Shown here piece after piece: positions 1-7,443 of a stretch of 14,177 nucleotides of DNA. Numbering within the stretch: the first letter of the stretch is position 1; every line of letters begins with the position of its first letter. Below the pieces are notes generated by a model that was not told the DNA's origin, searched no databases, and was given only the letters and a program-made list of their open reading frames with translations. This DNA comes from Porticoccaceae bacterium (GTDB lineage: Bacteria; Pseudomonadota; Gammaproteobacteria; Pseudomonadales; Porticoccaceae), in the NCBI GenBank assembly GCA_003491845.1, contig DNBN01000322.1, forward strand, positions 361 to 14,537, written 5' to 3'. Position numbers and translations under genes: made by a program.

Positions 1-2
1 AT

Positions 3-218
3 GGTGATGGCATTGCGGATAGCGCCGACAATTGTCCCCTGATCAAAAACACAAACCAAACCAATACGGATGATGACAGCAAGGGTGATGCCTGCGACAC
101 CGACGATGATGACGACGCGTTGCTCGACGGCGCGGACAATTGTCCCCTGATTGCTAACGCTGGCCAAGCTAACAACGATGATGATGCGAGCGGCGATGCC
201 TGCGACACCGATGATGAT
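3..218 (+). repeat. Two tandem 108-bp TSP3-coding repeat units
   Basis: Units at about 3-110 and 111-218 are in phase. Identical blocks include the 17-mer at 27-43 repeated at 135-151, and a shared GATGCCTGCGACACCGA block near 88 and 196. Each unit encodes 36 residues. Divergence lies mainly in the middle of the unit. The array probably continues upstream of the window. Confidence 0.8.
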
Positions 219-821
219 AACGATGGCGTCAATGATCATGAAGATTCATTTCCAAAAGATGCCTCTGAATATATAGACTCCGATGGCGATGGTGTAGGTG
301 ATAATAGTGATGTCTTTCCAGACGACAACTCAGAGTCAGTAGATACAGATGGAGATGGCCAAGGTAATAATGCCGATCCAGACGACGACGGCGATGGTAT
401 TACTGATGAACAGGAGCTACTTGATGGAACCGATCCGTTGAATCGATTCTCATGTATCAGCGGGTGCTTTAACTTTGACATTGATAGTAATGAGCAAACC
501 CAAGCGCTCACAGATGGGATCATATTGATCCGCCACCTATTTGGACTATCTGGTGAGTCACTTGTCAAAGATGTCATCGCGCTGAACGCCGAGCGAAGAT
601 CTGCAAATGATATAATTCAATATCTCACAGACGCAGACTCCGAACTTGATATTGATGGTGACGGAAATGCAGATGCACTCACTGATGGTTTATTGCTATT
701 ACGATATCTATTTGGCATCCGCGGCGATGGTTTAATAACCGATGCTATAGCACCAGATGCACAAAGAAAAACCGCGCAGCAAATTGAAGAGTATATTGAC
801 TTGCGAAATCTAACCGAATAA
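3..821 (+). CDS. Secreted calcium-binding protein, C-terminal part (TSP type 3 repeats plus two dockerin-like units), 5' truncated
   Basis: The reading frame is open from the window edge, so the true start lies upstream; an internal TTG at 120 has no claim to be the start. The first half is Asp-rich thrombospondin type 3 repeat: units with an ADNCPL core followed by GDACDTDDD recur every 36 residues, then shorter DxDGDG loops continue to about nt 410. This fold binds many Ca2+ ions and is typical of exported, surface or matrix proteins. The C-terminal part (about nt 474-818) is a tandem duplication of a 57-residue unit, each with a Ca-loop and helix (ALTDGIILIRHLFGL, then ALTDGLLLLRYLFGI). 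This resembles type I dockerin F-hands. Partner and enzymatic domains are not visible. The repeats are more GC-rich than the rest. Domain assignment is confident; biological role is unknown. Confidence 0.85.
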   Translation, partial: GDGIADSADNCPLIKNTNQTNTDDDSKGDACDTDDDDDALLDGADNCPLIANAGQANNDDDASGDACDTDDDNDGVNDHEDSFPKDASEYIDSDGDGVGDNSDVFPDDNSESVDTDGDGQGNNADPDDDGDGITDEQELLDGTDPLNRFSCISGCFNFDIDSNEQTQALTDGIILIRHLFGLSGESLVKDVIALNAERRSANDIIQYLTDADSELDIDGDGNADALTDGLLLLRYLFGIRGDGLITDAIAPDAQRKTAQQIEEYIDLRNLTE

Positions 822-830
822 AAAAGGATT

Positions 831-858
831 AAAATACGTCTAAACGAAGACTATTTTT
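831..858 (+). terminator. Possible AT-rich intrinsic terminator
   Basis: AAAATA-c-GTCT (831-841) pairs with AGACTATTTT (848-857) around a 6-nt loop, with one bulged C, ending in a short T run. It sits 10 nt after the stop of the dockerin-like gene. The stem is AT-rich, so efficiency is uncertain. Confidence 0.4.
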
Positions 859-912
859 AGAAGTACTAACCCATTAAACTGAAACAGCATTTATCGAAAG
901 CGAGACTCCAGC

Positions 913-1320
913 ATGACTATTAAATTTGAACACCATTTGTCATTTAGCGCCGAAGAGGTATGGAAAATTCTTGGCACACCAGACCGGGTCGACTGGGTTC
1001 CTGGTGTAAAAAGTTGCTTATTTGATGGTGAAGTCAGATGTCTTGATCTTCCCGGTGCCGGTGCTATTAAAGAGCGTATTTTGCTCAGAGATAATAGTAT
1101 TCGACGAATAGAGTACTCTTGTTTTGAGTCCCCAGGAGCACTGGTATCTCACCATGCTAGTATGCAAATCATTGAGTCTAAAAATGGTTGCACACTTCAC
1201 TGGGAGGCTAATGTGGAACCCGTAGAGATCGAGAATTTTGTAAAACCCAGTATGCAAGGATCTTTGGAACAGCTAGAAAAAGTATTAAGTGACGAACGCA
1301 ATAAAGCGCTAAACAGGTAG
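913..1320 (+). CDS. SRPBCC-family (START/Bet v1-like) protein
   Basis: A 135-residue soluble protein with no signal peptide. The N-terminus has the pattern of the polyketide cyclase/SRPBCC fold: a first strand (FEHHLSFSAEEVWKIL), then a helix and a W-x-PGV segment (DWVPGVKSC). Later strands include IRRIEYSC and a CTLHWEANVEP strand, ending in a long C-terminal helix (about residues 108-133) that would close the hydrophobic pocket. Length is normal for a single domain. Such proteins bind hydrophobic ligands or act as cyclases or lipid carriers; the ligand cannot be told from sequence. No strong Shine-Dalgarno precedes the ATG. It appears to be transcribed alone, convergent with the operon that ends at 1437. 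Confidence 0.75.
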   Translation: MTIKFEHHLSFSAEEVWKILGTPDRVDWVPGVKSCLFDGEVRCLDLPGAGAIKERILLRDNSIRRIEYSCFESPGALVSHHASMQIIESKNGCTLHWEANVEPVEIENFVKPSMQGSLEQLEKVLSDERNKALNR

Positions 1321-1400
1321 TCACCCATAGACGGCTCTAATCAGACTGCGTATATGAACTGTCTGGTCAGTCATAACGCATAGTTGGTAGTAAGAATTTG

Positions 1401-1432
1401 TATCAAAGAGACCGTTAATTGCCCTCTTGATA
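1401..1432 (-). terminator. Stem-loop just after the esterase stop, possible weak terminator
   Basis: TATCAA-a-GAG (1401-1410) pairs with CTCTTGATA (1424-1432) around a 13-nt loop. It starts 5 nt beyond the stop codon of the last gene of the minus-strand operon. There is no good T run on either strand, so it may be an mRNA 3'-end stabilising hairpin rather than an intrinsic terminator. Confidence 0.3.
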
Positions 1433-1436
1433 CTCC

Positions 1437-2642
1437 TTAAATCAGTGAATACAGCGCTTTTGACAAATTGTTTGCAGTTTTATAAAGATCCACGGCCTGA
1501 TGCTGCTGATTGTTGAAAAACGAAAATCCAAGCTTTTTATCCACATCACCAAAGGCAACTGCACCACCCACTCCGGTGTGGCCAAACATGCTCTTTTGCC
1601 GACCAATAGGTGTCAACGGCGCATTGACCATATGGCCTAAACCAAAGCGATAAGGCAGTCCAAATAAAACCATATCAGGTCCGCTTGAATGAACCTGCCG
1701 GAGTAAATCAATGGTCTTTACCTGAAGTACATCTATACCATCTCGACTACCGCCGGTGCTTAATATGCCATATAACGTAGCTAGAGAACTGGCCACCCCA
1801 TGCCCATTTGCAGCAGGGACTTCGGCCATTCGCCACTCGTTGCTATTCACAAAACTGACATCTTCAAATAGGCTAGCATCAAAAGCGATAGCGTTGTGAT
1901 TTTCAGTAGCAGCATGCTTTACATCTTTGAGCAACTGCGGTAGCAAGAAATTGGGAATATAACGCAGTAATGCAAGCTGTGCAAAAGATGGCAGAGAGTC
2001 TAACAACAAAGTATCTGCGCAACGTGACAAGTCTGATTCTGCTAATCCAATAGTAAAGTCAAGCCCTAAAGGAATAGCAATTTCCTCTTTGAAATAAGTG
2101 CCCACTGAGCGACCATCAATACGTCGAATAATCTCACCAACCAACCAACCGAAGGTAATTGCGTGATAGCCCTGAATACTACTTGGCTCCACAAATGGTG
2201 CTTGATGTGCCAATAAATCAGTAAATTTTTGCCAGTCTTGCCATTCATTTTGAGGGATATCATCCTGAAAGCCAAACATGCCTGCTCGATGGCACATCAA
2301 GTCTAAAATGGTGGTATTTTCTTTCCCATTACAACCATACTCTGGCCAGTAAAACGATACTTTTTGGTTGATGTCTAGCCGACCTTGTTCTATTAACTGA
2401 GCAGCACAAATAGCAGTTATACCTTTGGTTACTGACCATACGTTAACGAGCGTGTCTTGTTGCCACAACTGCGTCCGTTTGGCATCTTTATAACCGCCCC
2501 ACAAATCTACAACCAGCTTACCTTCGTACTCGATCGCAACAGAGGCGCCAACCTCAAACTGTGATTCAATAGAATGCCTAAAGACTGCCTCGATTTTACT
2601 GAAACAGGGATCACAAAAACCAGACACCACATGGCTAACCAT
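1437..2642 (-). CDS. Beta-lactamase-family serine hydrolase (EstB/class C-like esterase)
   Basis: A 401-residue cytoplasmic-looking serine hydrolase of the beta-lactamase/DD-peptidase fold (PF00144 type). The nucleophile motif is S70-V-T-K73, the second motif is Y159-H160-A161 followed by FGWLVGEIIRR, and the third, KTG-like box is H355-T-G357 in FGHTGVGGA. The Y-x-A/S and HTG versions are usual for EstB-like esterases and other non-resistance members, so hydrolysis of ester-type small molecules is more likely than beta-lactam resistance. No signal peptide is seen. Family members are about 380-430 residues, so it is full length. The ATG is preceded by TAAGGATT at suitable distance. It is last in the five-gene operon, 20 nt after the MBL-fold gene. 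Substrate is unknown. Confidence 0.88.
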   Translation of the reverse strand: MVSHVVSGFCDPCFSKIEAVFRHSIESQFEVGASVAIEYEGKLVVDLWGGYKDAKRTQLWQQDTLVNVWSVTKGITAICAAQLIEQGRLDINQKVSFYWPEYGCNGKENTTILDLMCHRAGMFGFQDDIPQNEWQDWQKFTDLLAHQAPFVEPSSIQGYHAITFGWLVGEIIRRIDGRSVGTYFKEEIAIPLGLDFTIGLAESDLSRCADTLLLDSLPSFAQLALLRYIPNFLLPQLLKDVKHAATENHNAIAFDASLFEDVSFVNSNEWRMAEVPAANGHGVASSLATLYGILSTGGSRDGIDVLQVKTIDLLRQVHSSGPDMVLFGLPYRFGLGHMVNAPLTPIGRQKSMFGHTGVGGAVAFGDVDKKLGFSFFNNQQHQAVDLYKTANNLSKALYSLI

Positions 2643-2662
2643 AGTTAAAAATCCTTAATTGA

Positions 2663-3667
2663 TTATTGCAACCAGATAATTTCCCCGGGTACTGGGGCTA
2701 TAAAAAAATCATCTGCCAACTGTTGTTCTAGCAACACTTCAGCCAATTTTTCACGAGGCTCTGTTATCGGCTCATCAGTTAAAATAAATGTACCCCAGTG
2801 CATCCCAAACGATTTTGGCGCTTGCAAGTCCAAAGCAATTTGGACAGCCTCAACAGGATCAACATGTTGATTTTTCATAAACCATCTAGGGCTATAGGCT
2901 CCTATAGGAATAAAAGCAAAATCAGGCACTCCAAGGCGTTCTCTAGTTTCAACAAAATCCTTTGAATAACCTGTGTCTCCAGCATGATAAAGTGCCAATG
3001 TTGGATGCTTCATGAACCACCCACCCCACCAACTGTTATTGCGGCCACTCAGCGCGCGCGCAGACCAGTGCTGCACCGGCGTAAAAGTAAAATCAGTTTC
3101 ACTAACACGCAGGTTCTGCCACCATCGAAGTTCGGTGACATTCCTCAGGCCCGCCCTTTCTAATAAGGCTTTATCACCCTGTGGCACTAAAATTGTCAAA
3201 TCAGGATTAAATTCTTGCAGCGCAACAAGACTGGGTATGTCTAAATGATCATAATGATTATGGCTAATCACTACCACATCAATTTGAGGCAATTCCACTA
3301 GTGGTATCGATGGCGGAATAAGTCGCTTTGGACCTGCCCAACCAACTGGTGACGCACGCTGAGAAAAAATTGGATCGGTGATAATTGTCAGGTCACCATT
3401 ATTTATCAGGTAAGTAGCATGTCCAATCCAAACTGAATAATGACTTGCCTTGGCAGCTAGGTCACGCCATTGATCAGAAAGTTCGATAGCCTCCGGCTGG
3501 GGCGGTGAATCTTTAGTCCAACGCCACTTTATGAACTCTTTAAAGCTCTTTGGTGACGCCATTGGGTCTGAATTATTAAAGTTTTCTGTCACACTACAAG
3601 ACTGTGCATTAAACGCAAAAAAAACCATCGCTGCTACAATGATGATGTGTTTTTTAGAAAAAAGCAC
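2663..3667 (-). CDS. Exported metallo-beta-lactamase-fold hydrolase (NAPE-PLD/UlaG-like)
   Basis: A 334-residue protein starting at GTG, chosen because GGGAGG lies 7 nt upstream, an almost ideal ribosome site. Residues 1-24 form a signal sequence ending AQSC; C24 could be lipidated but the lipobox is poor. The MBL core begins at SVWIGHATYLI (78-88). Metal ligands are visible: H136-x-H138-x-D140-H141, H200 (PVQHWSAR), D231 (YHAGDTGYS) and H290 (GMHWGTF). The ITDPIFSQRASPVGWAGPKR segment and the HWSAR and HWGTF blocks are characteristic of the NAPE-hydrolysing phospholipase D/RomA-like branch. Phosphodiester or lipid hydrolysis in the periplasm is plausible, but the bacterial substrates are mostly unknown. 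It is the fourth gene of the operon; all expected ligands are present. Confidence 0.88.
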   Translation of the reverse strand: MLFSKKHIIIVAAMVFFAFNAQSCSVTENFNNSDPMASPKSFKEFIKWRWTKDSPPQPEAIELSDQWRDLAAKASHYSVWIGHATYLINNGDLTIITDPIFSQRASPVGWAGPKRLIPPSIPLVELPQIDVVVISHNHYDHLDIPSLVALQEFNPDLTILVPQGDKALLERAGLRNVTELRWWQNLRVSETDFTFTPVQHWSARALSGRNNSWWGGWFMKHPTLALYHAGDTGYSKDFVETRERLGVPDFAFIPIGAYSPRWFMKNQHVDPVEAVQIALDLQAPKSFGMHWGTFILTDEPITEPREKLAEVLLEQQLADDFFIAPVPGEIIWLQ

Positions 3668-3701
3668 GGCCCTTCCTCCCTTATATTTAGTATTAAAAAG
3701 A

Positions 3702-4967
3702 CTAAGATCCTGAAAGATCTAGAGTTTTAACATGCACTCTTGTCATGTTTTTATCACCTCCGGTCCAGGCCATAACGGCCACATTGCCCTCCAGAGCTAG
3801 TTGCGGCAGTCCAACTTGATGTAAAAGATCCACATCAGTAACCCTATTTATTGGGCCAAGACCTCCTTGGTGATCAATGTAGCGTAAGTTCAACCCACCA
3901 GAATCCCCTCCGTCAGACGTGACCCAGCTGACTAAAAATCCTCGGTCATTATCCGCGGCAAGCCCTATTTGACCCATTACATGCGTACCTTGATCTATAA
4001 TAATCGGAGATTTAAACTGAACTGTATCCTCATTTGAAAGGGCAAACTTGATCTCACCAAAACCTTTCGCTTCAGTGTACCACGCTACTCCTATAGTTTT
4101 ATTACTTGATGCAACGGACGGTCCATTTACTGGGCAACCGGCGATTTGCCAATCATCCTGAGCAACCCTTTGTGATTGACTCCAGCGACCAGAATCTAAT
4201 AATGAAAAGTGGATATCTCTGATCTCATTTTTAGTACGATTACGAAATACTGCAACGGCACCTAAGTGGGTTTGAGCAATATCTGTTTGACAACAGTCGC
4301 ACACCAATCCGTCGATCACTTGCTCCTTGTAAAGAGAACCATTGTCGTGGATTTTGATTGACCGCAGCGTCATACCGCCTACATTATTTGGCATTGATGC
4401 AGATGGATCAGGTAAATGTCCATGCCCTGCGACCATTTCTCGGCCATCTAACCACACAGCGCCAATATCTTCACCTTCAACAAAAAAACTAACGAAGCCA
4501 TGCTCGCTTTGAGTTCCATCGGTGTGAGGTCTAAACGGCTCATTCCAAGTGACTCCATCATCTGTTGATAGGCTCATCCACACATCATAGGCAAATACTT
4601 TAGTATCTGTCATCACCAACCAATGAGCGGCCCACAAAGTGTCTGTAAGCTGCACAACAGAGGGGAAATCTGCACGATTAACCAGCCAATCATTACCTTT
4701 AGCAACAGTTATCACTGCACCCCATTGACTATTTTGCCGACGTGTAAATTGCAGAGCTACTTGATCGCTGTCGGTTTTCATCCAACTTAATATTGCATGG
4801 CCGTTACGATCAAGACTGAGATTAGGATATACCGAGTTATCCCCTGCAGGGAAACTCACACTAAGATCAAAATGATTATCCAAAACATCATCGGAACAAG
4901 CAGATAGGACTAATGACAGAGTGACCATAAAAACAGCATTAAGACATCTGCAATAAATACTGATCAT
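3702..4967 (-). CDS. Beta-propeller lipoprotein, sialidase-superfamily-like, with Asp-box and CDCC motif
   Basis: A predicted 421-residue lipoprotein; ATG at 4967 is chosen over an in-frame TTG at 4982, because a signal peptide follows it directly, although neither has a clear ribosome site. The lipobox is LSAC, with lipidated C24. The mature part has repeated beta-blade patterns (PNLSLDRNGHAILSW; FPSVVQLTDTLWAAHWL) and one canonical Asp-box, STDDGVTW (134-141), as in BNR/sialidase propellers. VWLDGR (172-177) is followed by CDCC at 223-226 and RNRTKNEIRDIHF. As I recall, this DGR, CDCCxT and EIRDI set marks a widespread uncharacterised family often auto-named exo-alpha-sialidase. The catalytic Arg triad of true sialidases is not evident, so enzymatic activity should not be assumed. 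It is third in the operon. Confidence 0.75.
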   Translation of the reverse strand: MISIYCRCLNAVFMVTLSLVLSACSDDVLDNHFDLSVSFPAGDNSVYPNLSLDRNGHAILSWMKTDSDQVALQFTRRQNSQWGAVITVAKGNDWLVNRADFPSVVQLTDTLWAAHWLVMTDTKVFAYDVWMSLSTDDGVTWNEPFRPHTDGTQSEHGFVSFFVEGEDIGAVWLDGREMVAGHGHLPDPSASMPNNVGGMTLRSIKIHDNGSLYKEQVIDGLVCDCCQTDIAQTHLGAVAVFRNRTKNEIRDIHFSLLDSGRWSQSQRVAQDDWQIAGCPVNGPSVASSNKTIGVAWYTEAKGFGEIKFALSNEDTVQFKSPIIIDQGTHVMGQIGLAADNDRGFLVSWVTSDGGDSGGLNLRYIDHQGGLGPINRVTDVDLLHQVGLPQLALEGNVAVMAWTGGDKNMTRVHVKTLDLSGS

Positions 4968-5024
4968 AAGTTTAGTACCCAAGTTACGTTAAATAGTAAG
5001 CACATAGACAATGTCAGACTCTCG

Positions 5025-5891
5025 TCAACCCCGAATCAAAGGCCGAGTCAAACAGGTGGGTCCGCCCTCACCTTTTCGGCTGATATCTAATCCTTGGTAA
5101 GTATAAACCTGACATCCCTGCTGCTCTAAAACTAATTTAACTCCAGGTAGATTGGCCAGCATAATAACTCGACGAGGGCTAATCGCGAGTACATTACACC
5201 CCATCGTCAAGTACTCGTCTTCAGGCACTTCAACACAATCTATTCCAAGATTAGACAACCATTCAACAAACGCATCTGGCATAAAAGGACGATAAATCAG
5301 CACTAAATCTTTATCTATCGGCGATATAATTGACATCAGATGTAATACATCATCGGGATGATCAGGATCAGGCAGTGGCACTACATGTAAATCTACACCA
5401 GCCCCCAGAATCGCACGAAGTTGGTTAATCCCTTCCTGATTGGTACGCGGACCCAGGCCCACCGCGGCATGATGCTCATCTATCCAAATAAAGTCTCCGC
5501 CTTCAAGAGTGCCAGGGGAGACAATTCGCCCAGCTACAGTATGCCCGTAGGACTCATAGGTAGACATGTTTATAGTGGCTTCTGGGGTTCTTGTAGAGCG
5601 TCCCATATTACAAACAATAATACCCTTAGGACAGATCAGCGTACTGTCCCTGGGATAAATACTATCTAGGGTAAGGTTATCTGAGGCAGGAAGATCAATG
5701 ATATCTGCTCCGGTTTGCTTGAGTAGCTGACGAAAGCTATCAAATTCTGCATTGGCATGATTAATATATGGCATTGCGTGAAACCGCAAATTTTTCCATT
5801 CCTTATCCAACTTTTCTTGACTGACAAATGCATTTTTCGAATCCCTAATAGCAATTTGCAACAAGGGTGAATATTCATTGTATTGGTTCAT
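5025..5891 (-). CDS. Amidinotransferase-superfamily hydrolase, dimethylarginine dimethylaminohydrolase (DDAH)-like
   Basis: A 288-residue cytoplasmic enzyme of the guanidino-group-modifying superfamily (pentein fold). ATG at 5891 is preferred to an upstream in-frame start at 5942, because it lies 4 nt after the transporter stop with GGTTAGAG before it; the longer form would overlap the transporter. Visible signature elements are YPRD (79-82), EGGD (130-133), the catalytic-type His H184 in DDVLHLMS, MGCNVL (230-235) and the nucleophilic Cys C280 in GGPTCLTRPL. DDAHs hydrolyse methylated arginines to citrulline plus methylamines; related members are arginine deiminases and amidinotransferases. 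The LHL box and C-terminal Cys fit a hydrolase, but the precise amidine substrate is inferred. Near-zero spacing to the transporter suggests translational coupling and a shared substrate pathway. Confidence 0.82.
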   Translation of the reverse strand: MNQYNEYSPLLQIAIRDSKNAFVSQEKLDKEWKNLRFHAMPYINHANAEFDSFRQLLKQTGADIIDLPASDNLTLDSIYPRDSTLICPKGIIVCNMGRSTRTPEATINMSTYESYGHTVAGRIVSPGTLEGGDFIWIDEHHAAVGLGPRTNQEGINQLRAILGAGVDLHVVPLPDPDHPDDVLHLMSIISPIDKDLVLIYRPFMPDAFVEWLSNLGIDCVEVPEDEYLTMGCNVLAISPRRVIMLANLPGVKLVLEQQGCQVYTYQGLDISRKGEGGPTCLTRPLIRG

Positions 5892-5895
5892 ATCT

Positions 5896-7209
5896 CTAAC
5901 CTTTATAATCGATTCTAACCAAGGCATAAAACGGCATGCCAATCATGATAAGCATAAATGAGTAGAATACAATCTCAGCCCCTGCTCCCCAAATAGCGAA
6001 AAAGGAATACAAAAATGCAGCTATCGATAAAACTATAGCGCGCGTTCGCTCAGGACCTGGCTGATCACCCTTTAAAAAATAAAATTCGGCCACAGCAGAA
6101 AAAGCATAAGCCATCAAAGTGGACAAGGTAGATAACATTGCCATAAACGTAAATGCTGCCACTAGACCCTTGGTATAATTTAATAACAACAGTAGCGAAA
6201 TAAAGCTGCCAGATACTAAAAACGAAAACACCGGAGTACCCGTCTTACTCAATCGTAAAAATGCAGTAGGCAACAAATGGTCTTTGGCGGCAGCCAGCGG
6301 CACTTGCCCCGCTGTTAATGTATTGGCATTGAGCGAACCCAATGTCGATATCAATGCTCCAACAGTTATGATGGCGCCCCCTACTGGACCCATAACTTTA
6401 TTTGCTGCCAGCGCAAAGGGCGCTGCAGAATTTTTGAGTTCATCTGCAGGTACAACCAGAGCGATGGCAATGCTGACTAAAATGTAAATAGCCAGTACCG
6501 TAAGCACTGAAGCAATAAGAATTTTGGGAATCATAGTCTCTGGATTATCCACGTTGTCCGCAGGCACTGTTGCAGTCTCAATACCAACGAATGACCACAT
6601 CACCAAAGTGGTAACCGTCGCAAGGAGTGCAATCGGATGCATTTGAGCTGGATTTATGGGAGGCAGGTTTTCTAGCTGCATATTGGCAAAACCTAGCACT
6701 ATTATAAATAGTAAAGGAAGTATTTTCAAAAGCGTCGTTACCACCTGAAAAATGCCGCTGGTGGACACACTGCGAACATTAATAGCAATGACAGTCCAAA
6801 CTAGCAACAAAGCAACAACCAAACTTGTCATGGACGATTGTGTCACTGCAGGAACCAAGACACCAAGATAACCGACAAAAGCAATAGCAATACCTGAAAC
6901 CGCTGCAATACACGCAATCCAGTACGTCCATGCTATCAAAAATCCAGCAAAATCTCCTAACCCCGCTTGAACATAAGCATAAGGCCCCCCGGACTTAGGA
7001 ATTCGCTTCACCAGCCGCGACAAAGACAGAGCTACCAACAAGGTACCCATACCCGCGGTTAACCAACCTACTAGACCTAACAAACCATAAGGTGCTAGCA
7101 GCGTCGGCATCATGAATACACCCGACCCGATGGCACAGCCCACTGCAATTGACCAACCACGCCAAAAACCAATCTCTTTTCCACTGTTCTCACTTGCAGC
7201 TATATTCAT
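5896..7209 (-). CDS. APC-superfamily amino acid antiporter, AdiC-like
   Basis: A 437-residue inner-membrane protein with about 12 hydrophobic segments, the length of AdiC-type basic amino acid/polyamine antiporters. ATG at 7209 is chosen: AAGGATGG precedes it by 7 nt, and the in-frame extension to 7338 is Cys- and Lys-rich, non-membrane, and crosses a hairpin. Hallmarks are the unwound TM1 loop GSGVF (28-32), WSFVGIE (205-211), SASPF-like AAPF, TLTAGQ (297-302) and KTGTP (322-326). Aligned from memory with AdiC (offset +3), Y93, W202 and E208 are kept as Y96, W205 and E211, while N101 and W293 are replaced by V104 and N296. Substrate may therefore not be arginine/agmatine. It is first in a five-gene operon and paired with the DDAH-like enzyme, so it may import or exchange arginine derivatives or citrulline. 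Confidence 0.88.
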   Translation of the reverse strand: MNIAASENSGKEIGFWRGWSIAVGCAIGSGVFMMPTLLAPYGLLGLVGWLTAGMGTLLVALSLSRLVKRIPKSGGPYAYVQAGLGDFAGFLIAWTYWIACIAAVSGIAIAFVGYLGVLVPAVTQSSMTSLVVALLLVWTVIAINVRSVSTSGIFQVVTTLLKILPLLFIIVLGFANMQLENLPPINPAQMHPIALLATVTTLVMWSFVGIETATVPADNVDNPETMIPKILIASVLTVLAIYILVSIAIALVVPADELKNSAAPFALAANKVMGPVGGAIITVGALISTLGSLNANTLTAGQVPLAAAKDHLLPTAFLRLSKTGTPVFSFLVSGSFISLLLLLNYTKGLVAAFTFMAMLSTLSTLMAYAFSAVAEFYFLKGDQPGPERTRAIVLSIAAFLYSFFAIWGAGAEIVFYSFMLIMIGMPFYALVRIDYKG

Positions 7210-7248
7210 CGTCGAGCCATCCTTTTTTGCTACCCTATCATGCCCCAC

Positions 7249-7278
7249 AAAAAAGGGTGAAACACCTTTTAATTTTTT
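7249..7278. terminator. Terminator-like hairpin in the leader of the transporter operon
   Basis: AAAA-g-GGTG (7251-7259) pairs with CACCTTTT (7263-7270) around an AAA loop. On the minus strand it ends in six U (from A7249-7254); on the plus strand it ends in TTTTAATTTTTT. It lies about 40-60 nt upstream of the transporter ATG, so it could end read-through or attenuate operon transcription. The stem is short. Confidence 0.35.
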
Positions 7279-7400
7279 ACCCTCTAGACAGTAGTAACAA
7301 GGCCAATTTTTTTGGCATTCACCATTAGACGAAAACAATAGCTTTCACTCTTCGTCCCCTTGACTAAAATTATCCTCTTATCTTGGCCTTTGTTTAACTT

Positions 7401-7421
7401 ATCAACCAGCGTACTGTTGAT
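7401..7421. promoter_or_regulatory. Dyad ATCAAC-N9-GTTGAT, candidate operator
   Basis: A perfect 6-bp inverted repeat with a 9-bp spacer, about 190 bp upstream of the transporter start in the divergent intergenic region. Size and spacing fit a dimeric regulator site such as that of a LysR-type protein, but no regulator gene is adjacent and no promoter elements could be fixed with confidence. Confidence 0.28.
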
Positions 7422-7443
7422 TATCTAGGTTAGATGTAACTAA

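Noticed and set aside
236..577. Long Ser-rich open frame antisense to the TSP3/dockerin region
   Set aside because: A product of the Asp-codon (GAT/GAC) repeats on the opposite strand; low complexity, no ribosome site, and fully overlaps a well-supported domain protein.
1345..1370. CAGAC/GTCTG dyad as a terminator between convergent genes
   Set aside because: Only 5 bp with a long loop and no T run.
1437..2642. Antibiotic-resistance class C beta-lactamase
   Set aside because: No signal peptide; the Y-H-A and HTG motif versions and the overall pattern fit EstB-like esterases.
5892..5942. In-frame extension of the DDAH-like enzyme into the transporter gene
   Set aside because: It would overlap the transporter by 47 nt; ATG at 5891 directly after the transporter stop is the simpler start.
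7210..7338. In-frame 43-residue extension of the transporter to 7338
   Set aside because: Non-membrane, Cys/Lys-rich, crosses a terminator-like hairpin and lacks a ribosome site, while ATG at 7209 has AAGGATGG at 7 nt and gives the usual AdiC length.
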